From contig FMBT01000291.1 in NCBI GenBank assembly GCA_900095095.1, forward strand, positions 1 to 64,000: DNA of 64,000 nt, in the 5' to 3' direction. Positions 22,732-34,422 of the stretch are shown piece by piece (position 1 is the first letter of the stretch; the number at the start of each line of letters is the position of its first letter). The position numbers and the translations under genes are program-made. The stretch comes from Fragilariopsis cylindrus CCMP1102. Lineage: Eukaryota > Bacillariophyta > Bacillariophyceae > Bacillariales > Bacillariaceae. The notes beneath the pieces are model-generated. The model saw only the letters and a list, made by a program, of their open reading frames with translations. It did not search any database and was not told the origin of the DNA.

Positions 22732-24534
22732 ATGGCTAACAAGAATGAACAGAAATTTTCAACGGAGAAACATGTCCGTCCAAAGGTTCAAAGAAAACCG
22801 GTAGATACTGATAAGAATAAAAAGAGTAATGATAACAATGATAACAAAAATAATGACGACGTCGAAGAAACAAGAAAACGGATGGAATCGTGGATGGGTG
22901 TTGGTGGCATAAAAAAGAGTAATAAGAACAATAGCAGTAGCAGTAGCAGTGCACCGAATAAATCGTCCAATAATGACACAACGATCGTATCGACGAAGAA
23001 GAAGGTGACGACTATAATATCGTTTACTGACGACGCGGGAGGAGCTGCTTCACAAGAAGAAGAACAAGAACAAAAACCACCAGTGAGTATTTTACGAAGT
23101 CCGAAATATTCAACAGCAACAACAATTGTTTCACAAACAAATAATGATGATCAACAACAGAAAAAGAAAAATCAAAAGCAACAGCAACAGCAACAACGGA
23201 CTACTGGACAAACAATAGTAAGCACGAATGTCGTCGAGAGCAATAATAATAATAATAATAATATTATTAAGAAGAAGACATCAGCACGTAAAAACGTTAT
23301 TTGTAAAGATTTTGTGGTAGAACGTGATCCAACAAAAGCTACAAAGAAAATCAAGCCCTTTCGAAATGATAAGTCGAAATCGTCGGCCTCCTCCGGAGAT
23401 GTTAGTGGCAATGACAATGACAATGACAATAACAATTTCAATAGCTTATCGATAGAGGGATACGTACCTACTACCGGAATAAATGCTGCTGCAGCAGCAG
23501 CCAGTATAGGGGTAAAATTCAAAACCGATGAGGACGATGAGGTGGATACAAATGATAATGATAATGGCAAGAATAATAACAATACCGATGATGTCGTTAA
23601 TGATCCACTTGTTATCAATAGCTTGGAGGGTTTGATGAGAGCAGCGGGGGAGAACTTACCTGATAATAAAATCACCGATGAGACTAAAATGGTCGAAGCT
23701 GATATTTCATTTTCGGTTATGACTAAGGATCAGTATGAATCCAAACTACCTACCATTCAACAAGAACATGAAGAAGAACGACAACAACAATTAGAAGTTT
23801 TTATGGGAAGACATGATATTTTTGATGATGGGGAGAATAATGAATCCATTGAAGGTGGTGTGGATGGTAACGGTAACGATAATGATGATGATGACGAAGA
23901 CGATGATGATGCCTTGATGGAATTATTTATGGGATCCGATGTCGAGATTAACAACAATGACGACAATGAAGAGAGAGAAAACTCATCAAATCCTGAAATT
24001 AGAGCGTTCACTTTACTTTGGAATGCACTCACAGATTGGATGACATATGAAACGGTAGTGTGGGTGAAAGGACTAAGAGATAGTCACAATAATAATATTA
24101 AAAAGAATTCAAACAACGGGGACGATCATCGTAACAACAGTACAAGTACCATCATGAGTATGGACAACGAATGGACTCCCATGTTTGACTTGAGTGATAT
24201 TGGAGCGTCACGATGCGCTGGTGTTTTGGCTATGATTCGATTGTATCTTGGTCGATGTATGGACGAATTGAATCAAAAAACTGAGGATAGACGTAGAGCT
24301 GAAAAACGATTAAATGATATAATGAGAACATTCGATTATACGCAAGAGAATCCGAAACTAACATCAAGTTATTGGAAGGCAATGGCTTGTATTTTACTGG
24401 ATATGGTCTTGATCGAGACACGGGCATATCCTATTGTTGATATTCCTTTTTCGGTGAAAGCGGTGGGGATGACCCTAGTAGAGTTTGAGTACCTATCTCG
24501 AAAGGCCGTGTTGACATTTGACCCGACTCCGTAA
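22732..24534 (+). CDS. Low-complexity protein with conserved C-terminus, RPAP2-like?
   Basis: A 600-residue single-exon protein. Residues 1-410 are mostly Asn, Asp, Gln, Ser and Lys runs with few conserved-looking patches (RKNVICKDFVVERDPTKATK, IEGYVPTTG). The C-terminal 190 residues look globular and helical: IRAFTLLWNALTDWMTYET, SDIGASRCAGVLAMIRLYLG, SSYWKAMACILLDMVLIETR and FSVKAVGMTLVEFEYLSRKA. The order W-x-AL-x-W-x-T, then a helical block, then a final EFEYL segment is faintly like the C-terminal region of plant RPAP2/RIMA (RNA polymerase II-associated protein 2). However, I do not see the Rtr1 zinc-binding domain that defines that family. Treat the name as a guess; what is supported is a real, intact gene with one conserved C-terminal domain. 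Confidence 0.6.
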   Translation: MANKNEQKFSTEKHVRPKVQRKPVDTDKNKKSNDNNDNKNNDDVEETRKRMESWMGVGGIKKSNKNNSSSSSSAPNKSSNNDTTIVSTKKKVTTIISFTDDAGGAASQEEEQEQKPPVSILRSPKYSTATTIVSQTNNDDQQQKKKNQKQQQQQQRTTGQTIVSTNVVESNNNNNNNIIKKKTSARKNVICKDFVVERDPTKATKKIKPFRNDKSKSSASSGDVSGNDNDNDNNNFNSLSIEGYVPTTGINAAAAAASIGVKFKTDEDDEVDTNDNDNGKNNNNTDDVVNDPLVINSLEGLMRAAGENLPDNKITDETKMVEADISFSVMTKDQYESKLPTIQQEHEEERQQQLEVFMGRHDIFDDGENNESIEGGVDGNGNDNDDDDEDDDDALMELFMGSDVEINNNDDNEERENSSNPEIRAFTLLWNALTDWMTYETVVWVKGLRDSHNNNIKKNSNNGDDHRNNSTSTIMSMDNEWTPMFDLSDIGASRCAGVLAMIRLYLGRCMDELNQKTEDRRRAEKRLNDIMRTFDYTQENPKLTSSYWKAMACILLDMVLIETRAYPIVDIPFSVKAVGMTLVEFEYLSRKAVLTFDPTP

Positions 24535-24919
24535 ATGCAAGTAGCCACTACACAACTAGCCTAGAGCTAGCTCTAGCTAGCTCTAGGCTAGCTTCTTCTC
24601 TAGGCTAGAGCTAGCCTAAAGGTGCATACATATGAGATAGAAAACAAAAACAAAGTCACACTGCACCTTCACTGGTGATATTTAATAGTTCAGCTAATAA
24701 ATTCAACATATCTACTATTTTATTTGTAATATCAATGTTAAGATCAAGTAAAGACAGATAGATGCGATCACACTGGGATATTTATTTTTCATACGATACA
24801 GATGTGAAAATATCATGATCTAATACAATAGTATTACAACTTATCAAAATCGTGTGTGTTTGCGTGTGCAGAAGATCTAGATCAGGACACGAACAGCATA
24901 ATTCCAAAATGGTACCTCC
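24535..24919. other. Short intergenic region with palindrome
   Basis: This stretch lies between converging genes. It holds the long palindrome listed separately. Nothing else was recognised. Confidence 0.5.
24556..24591. repeat. 36-bp near-perfect palindrome
   Basis: The left arm CTAGCCTAGAGCTAGCT is mirrored by AGCTAGCTCTAGGCTAG, with a mismatch only at the centre. Related TAGGCTAGAGCTAGCCTA follows at 24600-24617. It lies just after the stop at 24534 and could form a strong hairpin in a 3' UTR. Confidence 0.85.
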
Positions 24920-25310
24920 TTAGATTCCGTCTTGGACCTGGGTCAATTCTGCTTTTGCCTTTTTTGCCTCTCGAGTGTGCCATTCAAGAGAACGAACAGT
25001 AGCTGTTTCTTCTCCGGATGTATTCTGTTCAAATTCTTCGTTATCGAAAGGCTTCGGTAAATCTGGGAATCAGCAGGGAATAACATCTTCATCTTCATCT
25101 GTAATTTGATGCACATACATATATATATTATATATATTTCCCGTTTGTAGTAAGTAAGACAATCGCTTGCACGACTCACTCGACTCATCACATGTGAGTC
25201 GTGCAAGGGGGGTGAGAGAAAATATGGTTTGTAAGGCATTTTCTAATTTATGGACGTCTGCGAACGTGATGTGATTTTCTTTGACAGACGAAGATTCTTT
25301 TTCTTTTTAA
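24920..25310 (-). CDS. Small two-exon gene or 3' gene fragment, unknown
   Basis: A minus-strand reading that looks coding but is short. The downstream exon, 25062 to 24920, reads LPKPFDNEEFEQ, TATVRSLEWHTREAKKAKAE and ends TQVQDGI before TAA. The upstream exon, about 25306 to 25180, reads ENHITFADVHKLENALQTIF and ends LTCDES. A GTGAGT donor at 25179 and a TTCCCAG acceptor at 25063 define a 117-base intron that joins the two in phase. No ATG opens the upstream exon, so at least one more exon is missing or the gene is truncated. The content (helical, acidic) matches no family I know. Without the intron, the frame would contain one TGA at about 25070-25072. Confidence 0.35.
25166..25207. repeat. 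13-bp perfect inverted repeat
   Basis: CTTGCACGACTCA (25166-25178) and TGAGTCGTGCAAG (25195-25207) are exact inverted copies separated by 16 bases. The left arm overlaps the proposed GTGAGT splice donor (25174-25179, minus strand). Confidence 0.9.
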
Positions 25311-25592
25311 AAGAACAATTTCATTAATCAATCATACCGGTATAATACGCTACAATTACGCTTCTCTTATTATTGTTTAATTTTACATTGTACAACAAGT
25401 CGACAACTTAGAAGCTTCTAGTTGTATCTCTCTTCGATACAATAACGTCCAGCTAGTAGGTTCCACTCTACATTCGTTGTCATTTCTTCCTAAGCCGACA
25501 CACATTTTTTTCTCTATTCTGCATTTGCTTCTCGGTACACTTAAAACTAGGTTACAAATCAAATTCTGGACTGACGATTTATTGGCAATAAT

Positions 25593-27365
25593 ATGTTGAC
25601 ATCTCCTTCGAATCACGTTGTAAATAGTGCATGTAAAAACGAAACCACTGATGAAGATCACGACTCGCACTCCAGTTCCCTCAGTTGGGAAGATATTAAT
25701 TGCCCGTTCAAGAAAATTTTCGATGATGTGACGACAACGACTTCAAATGAAATTTCCAAGGAATCGAAAATTGTTGATGCTTTGCGAAAGAAGACGGTCG
25801 ACAATAATAGAAATGTTAGCGGTGCGTGCATTTGGTAAGATCTAGACTGTCCGTTTAAGAAAATTTTCGATGAGGTGACAACGACCTCAAATGAAATTTC
25901 CAAGGAATCGAAAATGGTTGATGCTTTGCGAAAGAAGACGGTTGACAACAATAGAAGTATTAATGGTGTGAGCGATGAATTACGAATAACTGAAATGACA
26001 TATCAAATAACATTGCTTGCCGTGGAGACTGATAATCTTCGCAAAGGAAATTGCGATAAGACAAAAACAATCGAAGAACAAGCTGCACAAATCGAAGATC
26101 TTACGAAACAAATGTCAGATGGAAAAAACGATGATTTAGTTGCTGAGAGTTTGATGAAATCGACAATTATTACAGATCATGAAACGAAGATCCAAGAAAG
26201 CGAGTGTTCACTTGATCTTCAAAAATATGAAGCTTCAGAGGCTCTTCGTGCAGTAATAAATGTAAGTCTCTCGAAAGATATAGCGTCCCATCATGGAGTA
26301 ACTACGGACAACGAAGATAAGATCGGTATAGACGATAAACCAATAATGGAAACTTTCAACACGATTATGAAAGCGTCAATAGCCTTCGGTATTCCCCAGC
26401 TAGTAGAAATCGCGGATACGTTTGTCGCTTCGGCCATTGAAAAGGATTCTACTCAAGCGGTTGCTTTTTTTATAAACCATGATTTGCACCAGGAAGCATT
26501 CTCTTCTTTGCCACGTCCAGTCTCGTCGATAAACCTTGCCCTAGAGTGTATCCGTTCTGATCCAAAGATTCTTGTAGGAAGCAATGTCGTGCATTTACTA
26601 AACCCGGCGAGGATAGAAACCATCCTAATGGATCAAGAGATGCAAACTGACGAGTTTACTCTTTTTTGCATCCTCAGTAAATGGAGCGAATATAAGGAGG
26701 AACGCAACGAAGAGACGCAAGAACAAAGATTTAAAGTCGCAAAATCTATGTCAAAACTTATTTCTTTGGAGTGTATTGATCCTGCCAAGTTGTCAACAAT
26801 TGTTCGGTCTACTGGATTAGTAACGGATAGTGAGCTATGTGATGCGTTTGGTAAACAAGCAAAAGCAGGAAGTGTTGAGAAGAAATTTCGCAGTAGTAGT
26901 ACTAGCACGAAGCGTACTAATAACACGAAATCCTCCTCGCTAATTAAGGCTAATTGGGAGAAATCCGGTCTTGATATTTTGGCTGGAACTAACAATGGCT
27001 GGTTTACGGATCAAATTAGTGATCGCTGTATGAAGAAAGACGAGCTTCATGTATGGAAATTTTGTGTGGAAGAAACAGGTCCGGTCCTTTTTGGAGTAGC
27101 ATCTGCAAGCTACGATCCTATATTCGATCCGGTCAATCAGTCTGGAGTATTCTTGCCAAGAACCAATATTTCTAAGGGATCTATTGTTGTTTTGACTCTA
27201 CGTGAAAATTGTCTTAGTGCTACGATTAATGATTCCCGTTGGGCTGATGTTACTCATACGACAGGGAGGAGAGACTGTACAGACTACATACCTGAAGGCC
27301 TTTTTGTAGCTGCGTCTGTTCAAAACGGAGCAAAAGTTCAATTCCTAGGCTTTTATGGAAATTAA
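25593..27365 (+). CDS. BACK-domain protein with C-terminal SPRY-like domain
   Basis: A protein of about 590 codons in one frame, interrupted by a single TAA at 25836-25838. The N-terminal 130 residues consist of two tandem copies (25684-25826 and 25834-25970) of a unit containing CPFKKIFD-VTTT and SNEISKESK-VDALRKKTVD. The first copy has W-E-D where the second has W-stop-D, a GAA-to-TAA difference. Then comes a coiled coil, a BACK-like helical domain at about residues 220-350 of the second part (GIPQLVEIADTFVASAIEKD, ILSKWSEYKEERNEE), and a C-terminal beta-rich SPRY/B30.2-like domain (HVWKFCVEETGPVLFGVA, GSIVVLTLRENCLSATINDS). No BTB domain is visible. Proteins of this kind are often CUL3-type or cytosolic adaptors, but the role here is unknown. 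The downstream ATG at 25917 (within SKESKMVDAL) could restart translation after the stop. Confidence 0.6.
25684..25970 (+). repeat. Tandem duplication of about 150 bp inside a gene
   Basis: Two adjacent copies, about 25687-25826 and 25837-25970, are roughly 85-90 percent alike by eye. They encode the duplicated N-terminal unit of the BACK protein. The in-frame TAA sits at the junction. Confidence 0.85.
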
Positions 27366-28297
27366 CCTGAATTTCTCCCCAGACTATAAATACATACGGA
27401 ACCAAGTTGATATCTTATGCGTCTTTGCTGGACCTAATTTGGATATATATGCATATAAATATATATAATATATTCGATAGAATAGTTCTTTTATTAGGAA
27501 ATTTAATTCAGAAAAAATAGTCTAAAACGTTTCATTTTTGAATATTCAATTTGACTAGAATTCGGTTTCATTCGATCTCTGAAGAAAATTGGAAGAAATA
27601 GATAATCAATACCAAAGGTATCGAAAAAAATGTCGTCGCCCTCCATTAAGAAACAAATAGTGACATTGTATCGGAAAACGATGACGATATTGATATTAAT
27701 AATAACAATAGTAAAGGAAAGTCAAGTCAAGGATAAAAGAACAAGGGACACTTACACAAACACCCACACGCAATGACGAAGAGTGTCAAGAACTACGGCT
27801 TGAAAGCAACTACCAAAGCAAAGACGAGTAGCAATCTCTGCTAGATTGTTGATTTTGTCTTTGCTTCAAATGAAATAATGGTTACATTTGGTAGAAATTT
27901 AAAACCAATTATATTATAATATGACGTAATAGTAGTAGACCTGTCGAGACGACGACAAGACTTGAAGGAAAAAAAATGCATGATTACTTTTATTAAGCAT
28001 GGATCAGTGCTTCCAAAGATATTTAAAAAGCTGCAATCAGCTGTGATCGAAGTACAAATAAAGCTTTAACGTCATAGCCAAAAGGTACTCTTTGAAGAAA
28101 TATCCTTCAGACACGACAATATCATTCGTTTCTTTCCAGTTCACCCTGTATTATATTTCATATCAAACGACAATTTTGATTGAATGCGACATTTCTTATG
28201 ATTCGATTCATTCCAAATACCGTAATGCAAATAATCTTCAATAGATTTAACAAGATACATATAAAATGTCCATTCCCTTCCATACTGTAGCTTATCT
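27366..28297. other. Intergenic, convergent gene ends
   Basis: AT-rich, with an imperfect (AT)n stretch near 27445-27470. No gene or RNA was recognised. Confidence 0.5.
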
Positions 28298-29395
28298 TCA
28301 AGGCGACGATGATTCAACAGACAGTGACAACCATCGATCAATATCTGCTATGTTTTTCGTTTTGATTTCTTCGGGAGCGCAACTGTATTCAAATGAATGT
28401 TTCGCACATCTCGCTAGCATAGTATCGTCCATATTCAGATCATTCCGACAAATTTCATATTCAAATAGCAAAGAACACCCAAATAATAGAGGATCGTCGG
28501 AGTTGATGGTGCAAGGTATACCCCTTTCTAGCAATTTAACGAGGGGGTGGCTTTCTACCGTTGGTACTACGTTCAACAAATAATTGGAAGAAACGCAAAC
28601 ATCCAAGCAAATGTTTGAATCCACGAGAATCTGCATTGCATCTTCGTTGTCGAATGCTAACACACCATGGGCGATACGTTTGGCTTTTAAAATCTGTACA
28701 GCATCGATCGCACTTTTCGCTCCTCCTCCGGGATAGGGTGCAATCTCTCCAGCGTGAGGTAATGATACCATTGTGGATTTACTACAGCAGGCGATGTCGA
28801 ATGCATCTTTGAATTGCGAAGGTGAATTTCCTTCCTCCGGACCATGCAACCCCAGACCCAAAATTGCTGGTCTACCACAAATCTTGAGAGATTCCGCACC
28901 ACGCTTCGCGATATGAGCAAGTTTTTCCGCTTCCTCTACACCCAGATGTCTTTCCACTGATACCACAATCCCGATACCAACACCCGTCGATCGTTCTGCT
29001 TCTTCTGCTGCCTCCGCCAACAATCGCAAACATTCAAAATGTCCACCGAATCGATGTGAATAGAATGAAAAGGATGGAGCAATTTCGATCCAAACAGCAC
29101 CCGACAGTTTGACATCTTCCGCCACTTCTTGGAAGAGACGTTTGATGTCGGATACTTCCCTTATACAGTCACATGCGGCGATATACACGTCCACAAATGC
29201 TGAAAAATCATCAAAGCGTCGTCCTGCCGTATCTATTGGGATTGGAATTTCATATTTATTGCATAATTCTACGAGTGTCGTCCGACGCATCGCCCCCTCG
29301 AGATGGAGATGTAGTTCCGCTTTTGGTAGTGTCGATAATTCTCGTTGTTGTTGATCGGTAGTCATCTTGGCTGGATCTTTACGTATGTACTGCAC
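28298..29395 (-). CDS. Adenosine deaminase-family metal hydrolase
   Basis: A 365-residue single-exon protein of the adenosine/adenine deaminase family, zinc enzymes of purine salvage that turn adenosine (or a related purine) into its inosine form. All family landmarks are present: KAELHLHLEG (HxH metal site, residues about 26-35), AILGLGLHGPEEG, VSLPHAGE (third metal His and catalytic Glu), KRIAHGVLAF (catalytic His) and CTINSDDPLLFG (metal Asp). Length and domain order are normal. HLEG rather than HLDG and GLHGPE rather than GIDLVGDE place it closer to the bacterial/ADAL-like branch than to classical animal ADA, so the exact substrate is open. There is no targeting peptide; the likely location is cytosol. 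An alternative ATG ten codons in (MTTDQQQ) would also keep every motif. Confidence 0.85.
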   Translation of the reverse strand: MQYIRKDPAKMTTDQQQRELSTLPKAELHLHLEGAMRRTTLVELCNKYEIPIPIDTAGRRFDDFSAFVDVYIAACDCIREVSDIKRLFQEVAEDVKLSGAVWIEIAPSFSFYSHRFGGHFECLRLLAEAAEEAERSTGVGIGIVVSVERHLGVEEAEKLAHIAKRGAESLKICGRPAILGLGLHGPEEGNSPSQFKDAFDIACCSKSTMVSLPHAGEIAPYPGGGAKSAIDAVQILKAKRIAHGVLAFDNEDAMQILVDSNICLDVCVSSNYLLNVVPTVESHPLVKLLERGIPCTINSDDPLLFGCSLLFEYEICRNDLNMDDTMLARCAKHSFEYSCAPEEIKTKNIADIDRWLSLSVESSSP

Positions 29396-29862
29396 TAGCG
29401 AATTCTAGTTTGTAATCATAGTTGCTTCCTTCCGTCGTTGATCGTGTCGTGGAAAATAGTCCTTCTTTTTTTTTTTTACATCGGCATTCCGTATATTATG
29501 ATGCGTCGATGATGTCAGCTCATCATCATCCCTACAGTATTATCCGCTATTCCATTCGTGTTCGACTAATAATAAGTAGGGAGCGTCCGTTCATACTTCG
29601 AGAAGTAATGTAGCAAAAAAACGTGTCGCTGCTAACTGCGGGGTTAATGGTTCCACATGGTACTGTAAGGTTAAGGTGTAAGGGTAAGGTATATTAAAAG
29701 GAACTAAAGTATGTCAAAATGTAGTTGGATCCAATTTTTGACAATCCAAGATGTCAGAATAAAAAGTTATGCTGATTCGAACATACGGTATATCTGAACA
29801 TACATTAAACATATTATAAATACAATCGACTTCGAACTAATCGCCGTATCACGATTCTGACC
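29396..29862. other. Divergent intergenic region
   Basis: This is the upstream DNA shared by the deaminase gene and the DEG protease gene. A run of T at 29466-29477 is visible. Nothing else was recognised. Confidence 0.5.
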
Positions 29863-31786
<1,924 letters not shown>

Positions 31787-31870
31787 GGATTTAACCACTG
31801 AAAATTAAGCTTCCACAATGTAAACAGAGGCTGGAATCATTATTAAACCTTGTATGAAATTATTTGTTAG

Positions 31871-33832
31871 CTACTTGTAGTCCAATACCTCGTCGCTTCC
31901 TATCTTAGCCATAGGATCAGAAGTGTTATCCTTGCGCAGTCGATACGCTTCCATTTCTTCCGCTGTCACGTCGACTTCGGCATTCATAGAGTTATACTTT
32001 CGTTTGTTACCATCTCCTTTCATGGTCTTTTCTTCTCGCTTAAATTTTTCTAACGCTTCCTTCACCTTATCCTTATCTATTTCAGCTTTTTGATCGGCTT
32101 CGCCGTACAGTTTCGAGCGACTCGAGGGAGGTTCCATTAAATTTTTAGAGCCATTGCTATTTGTATTTTTAGGTAGGGCTTTGAGCATTCCCCGTGCTTG
32201 CGCCAACGCAGCACTTCCTGCCACTCCGGTACCATACCGCATCTCATTAGCCTCGATATTCGCTCTCCGTCCTGCGTCTCCTGTACAATATGAGTTTCGA
32301 ATCAATGAATGATCGTCTGCGTATCCCCAACTAAAAGCTCCCATATGGAAGAAACTACCCCATACCGTGGTATGACCATTAGTGAGAATATCTTCTTCGT
32401 ACTTGGACTTTTGTGCCACCATCTTGTTGGCTTTGCCAGCAGGACCCTTAAGCAAACGACCGTCTCGACTGTATTCTTCGGTGGTCGTACTGACACCAAA
32501 TCGTATCTTTCTCTCTTCCACATTGCTGGCTTTAACACTCGAATAATTCTTTTCTTCGATGGCGTCGGCTAACCCACCACTTCCGTCCAAATATTCTCCT
32601 CCTCCGTACTTGTCCAGGACTTTTTTCTTCTTTTGCAATTGAATATCAGCCGACTTCGTTGTGAATTTCTTCTTCATAAGTTCTGCTTGGGATGGATTTG
32701 CTTGTGGATGAAGTTCCGAAACACCTTTGTCCGCTGCATCCCATGCAAATAGCTGTGTTTGGGCTAATTGAACGGCGTCTCCCGAAATCCGTGCAAAGTT
32801 ATCACCAGCAAATTGCAATTCTTCTGGTGCCACTTCCGGGTTGGGGTTGTCTCTCATTGACCGCGATTTTGGATCGTAATATGCTGAATTGGTGTCAAGA
32901 TTACGAAGATACTTAGCCGTGTCTTCGCGGATACGAAGATTACGAGCAGTAACCTTCATTTGGGCTCCACCTACACCACCCTGTCGTGCAAGACGTGAAG
33001 TAAAAAGTTTTTCTTCCTTATTAGCAAATTCATCACCTGAATCATCATCACTTCCCTCAGCATCCGAATCAACATCCGAATCCGAATCCGACGCTGCACT
33101 TTGTTGTTTCTTAACTCCATTTCCTTCTTTCCCTTCTTCTTCCTTTTCTTTCTTTAGTTTTTGCTTTTGTTCCTCTCGTAACTTGCGTCTCAATTCATCA
33201 CGATGCTGAAATACTTTTTCCACCTTCTTAGTGTGAGTGTCAGCATCATAACCTAAATATTTGTCTCTTTTAGCATCATACGATTCTTTTCCGTACTTGT
33301 CGGTGTCAATTTGAAGAGTTCGCGTTCCAGATTTAGTCATTCGGATCCGCGGTTTAAACATACTTTTAGATTTTGGTTTGAACTTAACTTTCTTTTCGAT
33401 GGTCCCGTCTTCGTATTTCAAATCGAACAATGTGTCCTTTTTCCCAAGTTTCACGATTTGGCATATCTTATATGTCCCCTTGTTACTTTTGAGCGCTTCG
33501 ACCCACATCCCAACTTCGTATTGTTGCTTCTTTCGTTTATCCTTTTCCTGTTGACGATCCTGCTTCAGTAATAAATCAGCTGATTTCATGCTTAGTAAAG
33601 CTCTATCGCTAGAATTCGGATCGAGAGCTTGATGGTCCAAAGATGGACCCTCGTCGTTATTTCCAAGATACCATGGTCGTTTCGTAATAAATTCTGGATT
33701 GTGTGGATTGATTATCTTGTTTGTATTGACATCAACAGCGGGAGCCACAGCACCGGATGCCCGAGCTTCCTGCAGTTCTCTTGCAGACCTTCGGTCTGAT
33801 GCACTCTCTGTTGTATGCGTTGGAGCGGGCAT
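31871..33832 (-). CDS. SLU7: Pre-mRNA splicing factor SLU7, zinc knuckle replaced
   Basis: A 653-residue single-exon SLU7, the second-step splicing factor that helps choose the 3' splice site. Landmarks run in order: IINPHNPEFITKRPWYLG near residue 40, YDAKRDKYLGYDADTH at 185-200, ARNLRIREDTAKYLRNLD and SAYYDPKSRSMRDNPNPE, then QLAQTQLFAWDA, ILTNGHTTVWGSFFHMG, SYCTGDAG and a C-terminal RKYNSMNAEVDVTAEEMEAY. Other SLU7 proteins have a CCHC zinc knuckle (CENCGAMTHKKKDC) between the first two blocks. Here that place (residues about 85-185) holds a basic helix and YEVGMWVEALKSN..TYKICQIVKLG..LFDLKYEDGTIEK, which looks like a Tudor/Agenet-type barrel. Only two cysteines occur in the whole protein, so no zinc site is possible there. 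The gene converges with the DEG protease gene (84 bases between stops). Confidence 0.9.
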   Translation of the reverse strand: MPAPTHTTESASDRRSARELQEARASGAVAPAVDVNTNKIINPHNPEFITKRPWYLGNNDEGPSLDHQALDPNSSDRALLSMKSADLLLKQDRQQEKDKRKKQQYEVGMWVEALKSNKGTYKICQIVKLGKKDTLFDLKYEDGTIEKKVKFKPKSKSMFKPRIRMTKSGTRTLQIDTDKYGKESYDAKRDKYLGYDADTHTKKVEKVFQHRDELRRKLREEQKQKLKKEKEEEGKEGNGVKKQQSAASDSDSDVDSDAEGSDDDSGDEFANKEEKLFTSRLARQGGVGGAQMKVTARNLRIREDTAKYLRNLDTNSAYYDPKSRSMRDNPNPEVAPEELQFAGDNFARISGDAVQLAQTQLFAWDAADKGVSELHPQANPSQAELMKKKFTTKSADIQLQKKKKVLDKYGGGEYLDGSGGLADAIEEKNYSSVKASNVEERKIRFGVSTTTEEYSRDGRLLKGPAGKANKMVAQKSKYEEDILTNGHTTVWGSFFHMGAFSWGYADDHSLIRNSYCTGDAGRRANIEANEMRYGTGVAGSAALAQARGMLKALPKNTNSNGSKNLMEPPSSRSKLYGEADQKAEIDKDKVKEALEKFKREEKTMKGDGNKRKYNSMNAEVDVTAEEMEAYRLRKDNTSDPMAKIGSDEVLDYK

Positions 33833-34422
33833 GATGATAGTGAAATTGAATCAATCTCTGTGTTGTGGTATTAATTGTTTTTGATTTTGATCGACGCCGT
33901 AATTTGTTGATCGGTCCTAGTTAGCTAGCCTGTTATTGTTGTCTTGTTGTTGGTGGTGATGGTGATGGTGGTTGTGTTCTATTTGTTCATGTTCACATGT
34001 TCATCCTGTTGTGATTTTGATAAGTTCTCGTGCTCTCACTGCACGTTCAACGTACATCTCAATCACTGTGAAAAAAGGAATATTGAATATACCGGGAAAA
34101 TCGCTTCCCCCTCAAATCAGAAAAAATTGTGCTAAAATATATATGAAAAATCATCTCCGCCATAAATCTTTTGTTACTTGTCTGTAACTATTGTATCTAC
34201 TAGTAGCTAATATAATATAGAAAGTCGCCAATACTCACTATAAAAGCAGTAATATTTAGAAGATTTCTGTCAAATTGAAAGTTTAATTAAGGATACACTA
34301 TTAGGCAGAGAGCGTGAAATTGCAAGCAAAAACTTTTGGTGTTTGTACTCACACGTTATGAATAGGGTAAAGCGATTAACTACAGTACTTTAACTTGGAA
34401 TAGCTGGTACCCAAAAGAAGCT
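33833..34422. other. Intergenic
   Basis: AT-rich spacer upstream of SLU7 and downstream of the methyltransferase gene. A GGTGAT repeat lies near 33952-33972. No gene was recognised. Confidence 0.5.

Noticed and set aside
22732-24534. Firm naming as RPAP2
   Set aside because: The zinc-binding Rtr1 domain is missing and the C-terminal resemblance is weak, so the name is kept only as a possibility.
24540-24620. Palindrome near 24.56 kb as a transposon end or CRISPR repeat
   Set aside because: There is no second copy with a spacer, no target duplication, and the genome is eukaryotic. It is best seen as a single hairpin.
25069-25073. In-frame TGA after Cys (C-TGA) as a selenocysteine codon
   Set aside because: A normal 117-base GT-AG intron removes the TGA and joins two coding-like exons in phase, which is simpler. 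No SECIS was identified.
25836-25838. TAA read as Glu/Gln by an altered genetic code
   Set aside because: TAA, TAG and TGA all end intact genes throughout the window, so the standard code applies.
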